Source of the DNA: Coniferiporia sulphurascens
Taxonomy: Eukaryota; Basidiomycota; Agaricomycetes; Hymenochaetales; Hymenochaetaceae
DNA length: 64,000 bases
NCBI GenBank assembly: GCA_002794785.1
Contig: NBBA01000004.1
Coordinates: 1,364,001-1,428,000, forward strand
Direction: 5' to 3'
Shown here: positions 22,667-35,433 of the stretch, piece after piece
How the letters are laid out: each line of letters opens with the position of its first letter
Position numbering within the stretch: position 1 is the first letter of the stretch
Notes under the pieces: model-generated
Told to the model about the DNA's origin: nothing
Databases searched by the model: none
Seen by the model: only the letters and a program-made list of their open reading frames with translations
Program-made: the position numbers and the translations under genes

Positions 22667-23137
22667 ACAGCATATATGCAGGTCTTCCATTTCGCCAAAA
22701 GGGGTTTGTTGGAGGCAGATCTCATCTATCCTTTATCTCTCGTACGCATATTGATCGGCTTTCGGCTTCGTATTCTATCTGCACCGTTGCTTTACTTGTA
22801 TCTGTACATATCTTCCTGGGGGCGTGCACGGAAGGAAATAAGGTTGAGGAAAGAAAATCAAGTGCGCTGAAACATATGAATGAGTATCGCGTCGATCGCG
22901 CGGCGACCCGGCAAGGCTCGGAGCTGCTCGCAAGGTTGCGTACGACCAGGACGTGTTTCGTATACACAACGGTCTAAGTTTGACCGCCCGTAATGATGTT
23001 CGGAGGCTTCAAGGTACGGCCAGTCGTCCGCGGACGGGTGTTATTAGCTGGCACAGAGTTCGGAAGGTTGAAGGTGCGTCGGCCATCTCATCTAGAGTCG
23101 AACAACTGACAACTCCGTGAAGACTTTTCAACAGGGA
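22667..23137. other. Intergenic region ILV5 to trimethyllysine dioxygenase
   Basis: ILV5 3' region followed by the promoter or leader of the next gene. An imperfect duplication of about 28 bp starts at 22999 and 23058 (both begin gttcgga). The first copy overlaps a short upstream reading frame (MMFGGFK). Confidence 0.45.
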
Positions 23138-25183
23138 ATGAGATGTTTCTCTTCATTACCGGCGACCTCGCATGCATGTCCACCGCAGGCTGTAGTTAAC
23201 ACCTCGCGTTTCGCGTCCACATCGGCGTTGCCCAAGTGGCAGTCCGCGGTGAGTGAGCAAAACCAGTACGCTGGCGGCAAGCACCCGACGCCACCTACGT
23301 CCTCCAAGCGTGAGGCGGACGTGCCGCTCGTGAGGGCAGACGAGAAGAGGGTACACGTCGGTTGGGACCCGCTTGTTTGGTCGCGATAGTGCGCAAACCG
23401 CTCCTTCCGCCCTCCTTGCAGCTTTGATGCTGATGTCCGGGTTTGGACTTAATTCATTACACCTTGGAATAGCCATAACTTCTGGCTGAGGGACCACTGC
23501 CGCTGCGAACAGTGTTTCCACCAAATCACAAAGCAGCGACTCGTGGACACGTTCGATGCGAGTCGCTTTCCTCGTGTTCCTGGTGTTATGAGGTCTTGGC
23601 TCACACTTCCCCGCTTCCCTAGATTCCCCCAGACATCCAGCCGTCTAGTGTCGAGGCGGCAGAGGAAGGACTCAAAGTTACCTGTATGTCTTCTCGAAGC
23701 GAAGCTGGTGCAGCCCTTCCTGAGTCTTGTTCTGTGCAGGGCACTCTCCGGGCAGTCCACATGTGTCTATTTATCCCTGGAACTGGCTGAAATGGAACTC
23801 GCACGAGTCGATTCCGGAAAACGTGCCTAAAGAAAACGGTTCAGACCATCTCAAACCGCGAGAGTAAGTCATCAATTCAGAAAGAAACAGCTTTGCGATT
23901 GTAGCGCATATTTACTCTTTATCTATGTATGTTTTGTGCACCTCCTACCTGCGGATGTGTCGAGCAGTAAAGTCCTCTGGGGCGCGAAGATCGTGCAGGA
24001 CCCGCCGACGGTCGCACACGACTATGTTATGAACGACGAGCATGGGCTATGGAAGTTGTTAAAGAAGATTGTGCGCTGCGTCCGCCACTCCCGGCATATC
24101 AAGCTAGGCTGAGCTGAGCTGAACGAGCACAGGATACTTTTGGATTCTGCTTCGTCCAAGGCGTCGAAGCAACTCCCGAGGCGACGGAGAAGCTTACGCT
24201 GCGCATTGCGAACATTCGGCAAACGCAATGTATGACCGCTGCTTGTCTGGTTTAGTGCCAATGCTGATGATTTTCCGTTCCATTCGCTCGCAGATGGCTC
24301 GTTCTGGGATTTCACTTCCGACCTTGCAAAGGGTGATACGGCATACACGACCCTTGCACTCGGCGCACACACCGACACAACTTATTTTGTGAGTCGGTGC
24401 CGTGTCCTTTGAAGCCTTTGTTGTTGAATGACTATAATTTCTATCCCCGTGCAGACCGACCCCTGTGGTTTGCAATTGTTCCATCTACTCTCACATACGG
24501 ACGGAAGCGGTGGCCAGACGCTCCTTGTTGACGGTTTTTACGCCGCGTCGCTACTGAAGGAGCTCCACCCCGATGCTTATCACACCCTCGCAACTGTGCG
24601 GGTCCCCACGCACGCTGCCGGCGAGCCCGGAGAGCTGTATCGCCCATCCCCGCCCACGGGCTACCCGATCCTCAACCTCGACCCGCAGAGCGGTAGCCTT
24701 ATGCAGGTGAGGTATAACAATGACGATAGGAGCGTCATGCGTGGCTTAAGTTCAGAAGAGCTGGAGAAGTGGTGAGCCCTCCACTCATTCCTCTCTGTCA
24801 TTTTTAGCTTCCTCATAGACGTACTAAATTATTTTGCGAACGATCAGGTACGAAGCCCTACGTCTGTGGAACAAGACACTGAAGAGTCCGGACTCTGAAT
24901 ACTGGGTACAGCTCGCGGCCGGAACAGCCGTTGGTACGTTCGTGTGCTTTATGCTTCGTTCCGTCCTGGGGTCTTACCTATAAGCATAGTTATTGATAAC
25001 TATCGTGTTTTGCACGGCCGATCGGCCTTCAGTGGCAAAAGACGGATGTGCGGAGCGTACGTTGGGATGGACGACTATCGTTCAAAGCTAGCGGTCCTAA
25101 CAGAGAAGATGGCTGGAGGCTCGGAAAGCACTTCCGGGACGACAGGCGGCACAATAAGAAGCAACTGGGGTACGCAGTTTTAA
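23138..25183 (+). CDS. TMLH: Trimethyllysine dioxygenase (carnitine biosynthesis)
   Basis: About ten exons, start MRCFSSLPATSHACPPQAV (mitochondrial-type leader), stop at 25183. The N-terminal zinc-binding domain shows YHNFWLRDHCRCEQCFHQ after splicing 23389-23472. The jelly-roll core has the Fe(II) ligands His-x-Asp in LGAHTDTTYFTDPCG, the segment GGQTLLVDGFYAA, a distal His in NYRVLHGRSAFSG and Arg residues for 2-oxoglutarate. These motifs fit trimethyllysine dioxygenase better than butyrobetaine dioxygenase. It hydroxylates N6-trimethyllysine with oxygen and 2-oxoglutarate, the first step of carnitine synthesis. One intron (23558-23632) needs a GC donor (gcgagt) to restore VDTFDIPPDIQPSSVEAAEE. 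Confidence 0.9.
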
Positions 25184-25432
25184 GAAATCGTGTTTCTCCG
25201 TTTCTCCCTCCATTCCTAAGTGCACAACCGGGCGCGCGCAACTTCGTACAGAATAAAGGTTTATTACGCTGTGTCAACTACGTGTACCACTTACGCAACA
25301 CTAGCTGTATTCATCCCATGCATGTTGCCTCAGCAATGATATTTCACTACTCTGCGGTCGAGAACAGCAATCAAAAACGCATTAATATACACTCAAACCG
25401 TACTTTTCAAAAGAAATCGAGCTAATAGAATT

Positions 25433-27681
25433 TCACGCCTCAGAATCTTTCTTTATAGATTTCAATACATATCCTTCCAATCCACCGCACAACCACAACT
25501 CCTGCACGCTCGGTCCTATAGGACGAACGATGTACGTTCTCGTCGACTTATCGGCAAGTGTAACCGTCACCTTCCCACTTGCCATGTCGACCTCAAGGTC
25601 GAACATGGGTAAGACGGTCAGCTCACCGCCGATGCCTCCGGCACCACGTTTCCCGTCCTTAGCAAACTCCTTCGTAAGGTCTGCGACGAGTGCGGGGCAC
25701 TCCATACACACAAGCCCGTTGTTGATTGCGTTGCGTTTGAAGATGTCACCAAATGAGCCCGCAATGACAAGGGGGACACCTGCCGCCTTGAGCGCAGTTG
25801 CGGCTTGCTCACGCGATGAGCCTGTCCCGAAGTTGTATCCAGACACGAGCACAGCACCGCGCTTCACGTCCGCGAGTGGTGCATCTGTGTTGGCATCGGC
25901 CTTGAGCAGTGTCACGATGGTGCTCGCGAAAGTCGGGTCATAGTTCTCCATGACGACCTGAGCCTGCCGCTCGAGTGTGATGTCGTCCTCGTATGTGTAT
26001 TTCCCAGGGTAGATCCCGTCAGTGTTGAGGTTGTCCTGTGGCGCAAAAACGAGGGGCCCGGAAAACTTGCCAGGGAAACCCGCAAGAAGCGGCTCCTGAG
26101 CACCACCTCCATCTGAACCACCAACTGACGCCTCGGGCACAGCTTCAACTGAAAAAGTTGGCGTCTTCGCGGACGAAAGCAGGGATGCACCGAGAGATTC
26201 AGGCCCACAGATGTATCCTTTAGCAGCACTCGCAGCAACTACTGCAGGACTAGCAAGGTATGCTAGGGCTTTGGGATGACCCATGCGGCCCTTATAGTTC
26301 CTGTTGGTTGCGCTGATGCCGACCTCTCCTTCTTCCAAAAGTCCCGTACCAAGACCAATGCACGGGCCGCAGCCGGCAGGAAGGACCTTGGCACCGGCAG
26401 AAATGAGCGCATCCCAATCTCCACGTCTTTCCGATTCTTGCTGAACGACCGAGCTAGCTGCTGCGATGTAAAAATCGACGCCGGATGCAACCTTGCGCCC
26501 CTTCAGGACGGCTGCGGCTGCGGAGATGTCAGAAGCGCGAGAGTTAGTGCAGCTGACAAGATATGCTTTTTGTATGGCGATATTTGCCGCCTCTAGCTCA
26601 GGCAAAGGTGTGGACACCTTCACACTGTTGGGGCCAGAAACATGGGGGACTAAAGTCGACAAGTCAAAGACAAGGTGAGACGAATAGGTTGCGCCGGGGT
26701 CTGAACGAAGCACAGTGGCTTTTAAAGCATCAAGTCGACGTTTGTTTAACCTCGGCTGCTCAGGAGGGGGCGGAATGGATGCCGATGAGTCGGTAGCAAA
26801 AGTGCGGAGCTCGAGTTTCTTTAGCATGCCATCATACCACTTCAGAAGGACATCGTCAACAGGAAATACGCCCACAAGCGCTCCCCATTCCGTAGTCATA
26901 TTCGAGATGGTTAATCTGTCGTCAACAGACAGGCACGAAACGCCGGTGCCTGTGAATTCAATCGCGGCGTTAAGGACTTCGTCCCTGTTGAACGATCCGC
27001 AGAGCGCAACAATTACATCCTTCCCCGTGACTCCAGGTAAAAGAGTTCCTCTCAGCTCTACGTTGATCATTCGTGGAACTTGCCACCAGGTCGTGCCTGT
27101 CGCCCAGATAGCCGCCGCATCTGTGCGTACAATCGGTGTGCCAACACAACCAACACCACCATACATGTTGCTATGACTGTCGCTGGCAACAGTGAGCGTC
27201 TGAGGAAACGCGTACCCTTCTTCAACGAGAACCTGATGTCCAATACCGCGCCCAGCAGGGTAGAAGTCAACGCCATGGTTTCGTGCGAATGCCTCTATCG
27301 TAGCATACTTCAACATGTTCTTGGCCGACTTGTTCTGTACATCATGATCTAGAGTAAAGACGGGCTGTTTCGGATTGTGTATTCGAGATGCGCCGATAGA
27401 TTTGAACCTTAGAGGGTCTTCAGAGTGGTAATCGGGACCAAAATTGGAAGGACATACTTCGAAATGACAGGACCAGTGTTGTCATGAGTCATAACGTGCT
27501 CTGGCCTAATCATAACATAATCCCCCGCTCTAACAATTTTATCCGTGGGGAGTCCTACGGCATACTTCTGAACGACCTTTTCGATTGCCGTTTGAGGAGT
27601 ACGAATGTGCTCGTAACTCGCAGCCGTTGCCAAGTGTCGACGGAAGGTCCTGGTCCATGCCGGGCCACGCAAGTGTTGCAT
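25433..27681 (-). CDS. LYS4: Homoaconitase, mitochondrial
   Basis: Two exons (27681-27458 and 27407-25433) give about 732 residues, normal for fungal LYS4. The leader [20 protein letters not shown] looks mitochondrial. The aconitase fold is complete: [19 protein letters not shown], the homoaconitase-specific TTWWQVPR, the iron-sulfur cysteines in [12 protein letters not shown] and GCGPCIGLG, and the swivel domain with [13 protein letters not shown]. It isomerises homocitrate/homoaconitate to homoisocitrate in the alpha-aminoadipate pathway of lysine synthesis, which is fungal-specific among eukaryotes. Only one intron is present, unlike its neighbours. Confidence 0.96.
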
Positions 27682-28273
27682 TGGAGAACGACAGTTCAGA
27701 AGCGTTTATTGGGTACTCATGAGGAAGAGGCGGCAAGGAAAGAGTACGGAGACTGGTCAAGTCACAAAAACCGAAAATGCGATCACTAGTGCCGATCTAC
27801 TCCGACTTCCTCTTATGGTACTTAAATAGACGCCCAATATTAATGTTTACTTGCGACTCTTACTACTACGCGATGGTGAACAACAATGCTGATGACCACT
27901 GTTCGAGCAATAATTTATCTCCTGATACCCTGTCTCGAGCGCATACCTCGTGGGCCATTGGTCCGCACGCCTAGTTGAGGACGAACAGGCAGTCTTGTTC
28001 TCTTTGGCAACCCTGATCATCACGTCCCAGCGATCGGAACTCAGAGCCACGGGCAGACAGTTTGAACCTCCTTGGCATAGTAGCAAGTTGGTTCTGCTAC
28101 GTGACTTCCTTGATAAATATCAAGCCCCGGATGCATCTTAAATTGAAAGAAGCCTTCAGCACACTGTATATAAAGTCACCCCTTCGTCCACAGAAAATGG
28201 CACTTGGCATCTGGATTTATTAGTACCGCCCAATTTGACAGCCAAAGGGCCACCGACAACACCCTTCCAAACC
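27682..28273. other. Divergent promoter region LYS4 / DUF6533 copy 2
   Basis: About 590 bp between two genes read away from each other, so both promoters must lie here. No coding or RNA feature was recognised. Confidence 0.5.
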
Positions 28274-30020
28274 ATGTCGGAACTTGATAGGCTCCCTATC
28301 ACGGGCGAACAAGTCATGATTCTTCGAGTTAGTCCCTCTTTCCTTTGCAAAGTGCCAGTTGAAGAGCTTACCGACTCATTTCTTTTGCCAGTACATTACC
28401 AGTTAGTTATATACGTGTTGTATCTTTATCCGCTCATTTTAAACTCCCTTCCACAGTCGCTACGCTAGCTCTTCTGGTGAGCCGGCCAACCTTCTCATCG
28501 CAATCAACCCTTTACTCAAATATAACCAATAATAAAAGGTCTACGAATACTTAATTACCATCGACGGGGAGGTAAGTCCATCCTTGCTTCGTCCAGACTT
28601 CCGACCATGATTTTTCTCCCTCAAAAAGACTGTCTTAATGTGGCCATCCCGCCTCTCAGTGATCAAAGTCCTATTCTTTTTCAACCGCTATTTGTCTATT
28701 GCAACAGCGGCACTAGGAGTATACAGTGCGTAGCGCGTACAGTTTATAAGTGTTGCAAGGCCCTCATTTAAACCAGTACTGATATCTAGCAGAGACTACG
28801 GTGTAAGTGAGACTTAACGACGTCAGATATGCTAGACCCTCATCAATGTCTTCGCAGAACTGCAAGGCTATCTACGAAACCGCAAGCGGTGGGTCGCTTT
28901 TCTACACAATAATCTATTCCTTTTCTAGTGCTAACCATCAGCATCACAGTACTAGCGTGCTCCGGATATGTCTTTGCTGAAGGTAAACACGCGCTCTAGA
29001 TAATTTCTGAACGAAACCCTGAGAAGAGCACGCAGCAACACTTTTTATGCGAGTCTATGCGGTATGGGAGTGTAGGCGTTCTGTTCTCATTCTTCTATCG
29101 TCTGTATCCGTGGTACGTGATTTTTTTTTTCTCGTTCTTTATCCCGGTTAATAATCTTCGAGCAAAGGGCGCAATGATCTGGGTGTACTACTGTACAGCT
29201 CGTTTCCTCATATCCACCGATCGTATGTAATTTTTGCTATCTCACATTGCATCTAATAGTGACTATCTTGAGGCTTGTAGCGTCGACCCTTCGCCTGTTT
29301 CATTCAGGATGTTTACTCGTTACTTGGAACCGGATCGAGTGGATCTCTTTGGTCATTCTTGTTTTCTGTGAAACAGGTTTGTAACTTCAATCATTCTCTT
29401 TTGCACAGTGAGCTTAGTTTATGACCTTCCGGCTTCTTCACTAGTCGCGTTGGGTCTCCTGCTCGTGAAAACATTCATCCACTGTGAATAGTTTTAACCA
29501 TTATCGTCAAATAGAGTGACTGATCTCTGAACAGTTCATAACTCGAACTCGGTCAGCGCACTCATGGAGACGATGTATAAAGACGGTACGTCTAAGGAGT
29601 TTCGTCGAATGCACTGTCCCCTTATTATATACTAGGCATATCATACTACGCCCTTATTCTAGGTATAACTTCTACACAGAATTATGGTCTCGAATCTAAT
29701 TGGGGTGGCATTCACCAGTGACAACAATCGCGAACATGTTTATGCTCAGACTGGAAGATGTATGTTGTCTCGCTTGGATCATAATAACCTGGTTACTAAG
29801 CTCTGTTCACGCCAGACGACATTGAACTGCTCCCTTCTGGTGTTCGTACCTTTTTTTAACCACTCGTACTCTTATTCTATAGCCAGCATGCTGATTTTTG
29901 TACAGACCGCAGAGTATTCTCCACAGCATCCTATGCAATCGCCTTCTGATACGTGTTCGTAGCGTGAGGAGCACAGCCAACACACTCTATCAACACCACA
30001 TACCTTTGCAGTCCAACTGA
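28274..30020 (+). CDS. DUF6533 multi-pass membrane protein, copy 2
   Basis: Starts MSELDRLPITGEQVMILR. Splicing short exons restores ITIATLALLVYEYLITIDGE and VLMWPSRLSVIKVLFFFNRY, the DUF6533 core, then LFMRVYAVWECRRSVLILLS (about 29040-29120) and the end PQSILHSILCNRLLIRVRSV with a stop at 30020. The layout parallels copy 1 exon by exon, but the sequences are well diverged. A membrane protein of unknown role, family expanded in Agaricomycetes. Boundaries between 29120 and 29900 are uncertain; no disabling change was found in the parts I could read. Confidence 0.72.
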
Positions 30021-30430
30021 ATTCCGCGATTCTTCGGTTCTTCTGTTTCGTATAGTGGAGTGTCCTAAAGACTTTTAAGTACCGGGACGCATATACCATT
30101 CGTCGGGCTCCCACGGAAAATGTAAAATTGTTTCCATCACGCACGTTCGACTATCACTCGTAGCACGTAACTCCCCCTGCGCATCCGAACCTACGGGGTG
30201 GCCCCGACCAAATATCAGCGACCAATGAGCTTCAATTTGATCCAGGAGATATTGGATGTACAGATTTGTGACGGACAACTCTCGGTCTTGCCAGTCTGAT
30301 CTATCTTTGGTGACATTCTAAGCGCTACAAATACACCTTTGTATACTACAAACTTATTATTACGATGTGCGTTGTCCATGTGCAGAGACCACTATGATGC
30401 AGATTAATTATATACCATCCTTACGCCACC
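30021..30430. other. Convergent 3' region, DUF6533 copy 2 and TBC gene
   Basis: Spacer between two genes that end facing each other. No further gene was recognised. Confidence 0.5.
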
Positions 30431-33400
30431 TCATAACATCTCAGAAAGCGCCTTAACATGGACGTTACGACGTCGTACGATGTCAGAATGTACCAATGTG
30501 TTACGCAAATCAGCTTCCGCCTGTGTGATGATACATGATGAGTGCTAAGGTAGCAGCATATCAAAAAAAGATAACGCTTACCTGCAGAAGCTTGTCCGCT
30601 TGCCACATGCGTGTCGGCAAGCTCTCCAAAGCAATGTATACTGACGAAATAGACTGGCAACTCAACAGTTCAGCCTCGTTCACTTTTAGTATACTGAAAG
30701 CGATCCGGAATAGTACATCGAGTCCGTCGACGAAAAACAGGTCCCAAACCCTGAAGAGAGTCTACGAGCACTTTAGTTTAATTAAACCTCAGATAAGAAT
30801 AAAGGACGAACCTCGACCGGCAGACAGTCCGTGAATAGAGACAAGAACCAAGAGAAACAAATGGCCGGGAGATCAATCCCAAGCTCTACTAAATGTGCGT
30901 GAACGTTTGGTAGATGTTCACGAACGCAATCCATCAGAACAATGGGACAGGCCCGTGAGACTAGGAGAGAAGGGGAGAAGAAGTCGCCCGGAAGAAGACG
31001 TTCGATGATTGCGGAAAGCACCCAAAAGGCCTCTTCTTCGTTACCGAAGACAAGAAGCAGCGTGGATGCAACAAGATTCATCCCCTGACAATAGCCCACC
31101 GAAGGATTGCGCCTAATAAATGATGTAAACGACATGCTTTTCACAAGGTAAGCGATGATGTAAAAAAACAGACCTGCTGTATGCAACGAGAACTTTGCGA
31201 AGTTTCTCTATGCCCGGTCCATCGCCGCCGAAGAAGACATTCAAAGGCATTGTACGTCCGACATCTTTCTCAATTTCACCGACCACGCTGTCTTCTTTTC
31301 CTTGGTGATCTAATAAATCATTAAAAACTCCCGGCTCCATCATCTCCAAGGCCCCGCTGCACTCAAGCCAGATCTTAGCTCGGTAAAGAAGAGGAACGCC
31401 ATTGCGAATCAAGCGTTCGAGATCTTTTCGCTCGTCACGACTTAGTGAGTGACCCATCCCGCTGAATCCAATGAGTCCTTCGCTATGAGCGAGTTCCTCT
31501 TCATCGACAGGAGTGTCAAGACCCAAAAATGCTGCCGCACCTGCGGAATTACCGGCGTTCGACATTCCGGAAGAGGAGCTTTTACTCTTTGCCTTATTCC
31601 GTTGCTTAAGGAAAACATCCCAAGCTTTCTTTCGTATGAACTGCTGTTTATCATGTATCTCGGTCAGATGGTGCAACATGCTGCGAATACGTTTTTCGCA
31701 GACGTGGTTAAGGGTATCCAAGTCCACTGACAAGATTGAAGTAAGCGGCTTCGGTATGTCTGGGCCTGAGACGGTTCCCGATCTCTTTCGAGAAGACAGA
31801 TTGGAAGGGCGACGGCGGAGGGATGGTGATTTATTTCCGTCCAACACCGATACCTGTGACGGAACAGATCTGATCGAGTCTTTGCCCACGGACCGCGCCC
31901 TACCATTGGACATGATATCATTATCGTCTTCGCAACTACAGTCATCTTTGACAATCTCCAACACACTCTGGCGAGAATTAACGTCATCCGACCATTCGTC
32001 CTCTTCACTGCGATCTGCGATCTTGACGCCTGTCAGACATGCAGGAGCAGAATTTTGACATTCCTCGGCCCTCTCAAGCAATAGAGCGTCATATTGGGAA
32101 ACGTCGTATATAAACCCATATCGGTCCGTGAGGGGCTCACTTTCCGGGTCGCTGCGATCCTTGGAATACCGAGAAGCAGCGGTAGATATCTGAACAGCTG
32201 TTTTAAAATCTTTGGAGGTCAAAGACACGTATTTTTTGGACAGATATTGCGTCGGGGGTTTCGCCATGTCCGGGATGATTGAATCGAGAGGAACCGAACG
32301 CGGCTTTTGGCTGCTCTGTTGTGAAGAAGGCTGGAGATCTCCGCCAGCACCTTGTAAAATATTAGTACCCTTAGTAGAAGACACAATGCCCGCACTCGTC
32401 TGAACAGCACCAAAAACACTTGATATTTTACGCTGTTGCTCGGCAATAAAGGGTCCGAATAAGGGTCCGCCGAGGAAGGGCGTCGTCACTTGAGGTCGGT
32501 TCCCTTTACCGATAGTAGATTGCGTCAGAAGCGTTTTACTGAGAGATGATTTGGCATCTGTTTGCATCGGAGAGTCAGCCGGGCCCTTTGGTGATAAATT
32601 ATCTACAGCTCCAGATGGTTCCGCTTTCTGTTGCTTTCCTCCACGGGGTCTCTCTCCGAATACTATCCCTTCCTCACGGGCATTCGCCACAAGCTGTATG
32701 GCGAGACGAGCGACTAGTTCGCTAGTCTCATGACCTTGGTCGGCAAGTATACTCGCCGGATCCTTAGTCATCACACGTGTAGCATTCACGATTGCTTGTA
32801 AGGCGGCCCCTTGTCGAGGAAGCTCCTCTTTCACGGAAGGCGCAGCTAGTGAACTGACTGTATCAGAGTCTTGGCTGTCAGGAGGCTTAGTCAACTGCGG
32901 TGGAATGGGAATTGCAGGTGTAATATCGTGAACGGGAGAAGCAATGACGGAGTGAATTGATCCAACATATTCAACGTCCTGAGATTGACTATCCGATTGA
33001 TGGGAGTCTTTGGCTTGCGCAGGTTTTTTGGTGGAAGGGACCAGCGTGGGATTCATAATAGAAAATCCTAGCGATCCGAACACACTCTTGCTAGGTTTAC
33101 GTCGGCTAGATTTAGCCGGTTGAAGGGCGGAAGGGTCATCCCGACCTGACACAGGAAATTCAACTGCGGATGCTAGGGAAGGGGACGACAAGCCTTCCGG
33201 CTCCGTCTTGATGATTACCGGGGATGACGGTGAAACCAGGAGCGGGGGACGATCTCGCTTTGATTTACCCCCAGTCCACCATGTTCCCATCCACTTCCCA
33301 ATCATTGGGCGCTCCGCGGCGACGCTATTGTCGGCCGGCGCACTAGAAATACTACTTGGTAGGCTTCTGGATACCAGCGAATCGGGATGTGAAGGTGTAT

Positions 33401-34360
33401 CGTCCTTGATGGCAGATGAGCCCTCGGAAATATCTGATTGCGGCATAAGGTCCAGTACATCATTGCTTGCCCGTTTGTCGGAACTCGTGTATGTAGCCTC
33501 ATCTTCGACAGCCTTGGAAGGCTTCGTACCGACTTCCTCATGAAGCGCCTCCCCCAGTGTTTGTGCAAGAGACTGTTGATTCCGCTTCAGCTGCAACTAC
33601 CAGACTGTGTAAAGTAGGAACTCACAAGAAAACTACCTCGTCTAACAACCGACCGCGCTTCATCAACCTCTGTGATAAACGACTCCAAAATTCTTCGTCC
33701 GGTTTCTCGCTCAGCTAGCGGCAAGCTATCCACTACTTGCTCCGCCCTCATCCGTTTCGCATTGTCTCGCTCCTCTAATAGGACCCGAATTTTGTCCAAT
33801 TCATTGCGCTCGGTGGATACATCCTCAAAAGCAGCAGAAATTACGCGTATAGTCGAATGGTACGACTGTATAGACGCGTCCGGAGATGAGCCGGACGCGC
33901 CAAACCGGGATATATTATCCTTTATTTGCTCGTCAGAGAGTTCATGCCATTTTGTATCTAAAACTTGGGAGGTGGTGACCGGTCCAAAGTTGCCAGACTC
34001 CTTGACCGGCAAGTTAATCCTCGTGTCCTGGGTCGTGCCACCGTGTACTTCATGCGCTTCACGAGCAACACTCGCGGGTGTCCTGAGCCTGGACTGACCA
34101 AGATCACCGCCATATCTCCCTGTATTCCCGACGTCCTTTCCTTCGCGCCTGGATGAACCCCATTCACTTAGGAGCGAGTTTCCCTGCTCTGCCTGTGCCT
34201 TTAGCTTGAAATAGTTTGTGTTCGGTTGTACATCTTCGCCGCTACCAGCTGGAACCTGTCTGGTCCGACCGCGACGGCCGACGGTTGACTGGAGGTCCGG
34301 AGAGAGGGGATGGTCCCTGGCAAAGCTCGGCGCACCAGGTATGTTGGGCGACGAAGTCAT
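30431..34360 (-). CDS. TBC-domain Rab GTPase-activating protein
   Basis: Reads leftward from ATG at 34360 (MTSSPNIPGAPSFARDHPLS) to a stop at 30431; roughly 1,200 residues. The first two thirds is Ser/Pro/Thr-rich and mostly disordered, with a helical stretch (DVSTERNELDKIRVLLEERD). The C-terminal TBC domain begins about 31440 (SRDERKDLERLIRNGVPLLY). Both catalytic fingers are present: the arginine finger in IEKDVGRTMP and the glutamine finger in VGYCQGMN. It continues through ICFSWFLSLFTDCLPVE and TLFRVWDLFFVDG and ends VHVKALSEML. It should stimulate GTP hydrolysis on a Rab in membrane traffic. The intron near 33597-33650 is ambiguous: the gtgagt donor would give only 29 nt. Confidence 0.88.
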
Positions 34361-35080
34361 CACATGAGGGAGGGTGTTCACAGCTGGTGAAGCTCTGAGG
34401 GCTGAGCGTTGCTGGTCTCGGGTCGTTGCCGTCGCCCAGAGCGTGTCAGACGCGCGACCGGCGCGTCGCCACCGTGAGAAACGTAGGAACCACGGCTCTA
34501 TGTTCAACCCACCGGATTTCTCCTGAGGTTGAAGACTTTTCTACCAAAACACAGTGCAGCAAGGTACTGACGCGGCAGAAAGAGTTCAATTCAGTCTCCC
34601 TACTGTCAACGAAATGTAAGCTTTTCTTTGGTTTATGTGGACTCAAAGTTGGCTTGAGCGTCACAGTTGGACCAGACCGAGTTAATTTATCATCCTTAAA
34701 TATCTTACGCCTCGCTAAGCAATCGCACATTGAGCTTCTTGCATTCCTCAGTACATATAGGCTGTGAGTATTGACCTACCTTCGAAGTTACTGGGGCATC
34801 CTACTGTGCTTCATCCGCGGCGCGTCATCTTGGGATTCAGAATTTATATTATCGTGCAAATATTAATTGGTGGAAGTAATTATACCATGAAAACCGAGTG
34901 AGTCGGCTTGTCAGATCTGGATGTCTTAACATGGAATGTGTAGAGAAATGTTGTAGTCCGCTCCTAACGCGAAAGCAAAAAATAACTGTTCAGACATCCC
35001 TCATCACTTTAAAAAAAAATAAGCAAATTTCGATGCAACATCAAGAGCAGTCCACACAAAGCTTACTTGAATCGTGTTCA
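34361..35080. other. Intergenic region between TBC gene and COA6
   Basis: About 720 bp. An open minus-strand frame continues upstream of the TBC start to about 34507 without an ATG and may be 5' leader. The rest is AT-rich, with no recognised gene. Confidence 0.45.
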
Positions 35081-35433
35081 TCACCGCCCCCTTCTCCGCG
35101 CATCTTCGGCCTGTGCATTCGCCATAGCAAGAGATTCTTTCTGCTGTTCGGCAAGCACCCTCCTCTGATTGAAATAGTCAATCTGTAACACGAAAATCAG
35201 CCGTGCTCTACGGGTTGAGTGAACACGGAACGCACCCAGCTTTTCGCACAGTTGATTTCGTAGCTTTTCAGCTGCGCCGAACACGCCTTTCCTTCCTCGC
35301 CCGGCTTCACAACGCCAGACGCGTCAAGACACGCAAAGTAAGCGTCTCTGCTTTCCCAGCACTTTTGCCGGTCTTGCCGGGCTGGTGGCTTGGGATCTGA
35401 GTCCTTGCTGCTAGACCAAGGTAACCAGCCCAT
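35081..35433 (-). CDS. COA6: Cytochrome c oxidase assembly factor 6
   Basis: Two exons (35433-35236 and 35182-35081) give 99 residues. The COX6B-like fold shows the twin cysteine pairs: CWESRDAYFAC (C-x9-C) and CSAQLKSYEINC (C-x10-C), as in COA6. The start MGWLPWSSS and the end of the domain CAKSWIDYFNQRRVLAEQQK match fungal COA6. It works in the mitochondrial intermembrane space in copper delivery to COX2. Its start faces RIX7 with 168 bp between them. Confidence 0.92.

Noticed and set aside
25048..25425. 125-codon plus-strand frame overlapping the end of trimethyllysine dioxygenase
   Set aside because: It is another frame of the last exon running into the 3' region; the dioxygenase frame has conserved residues.
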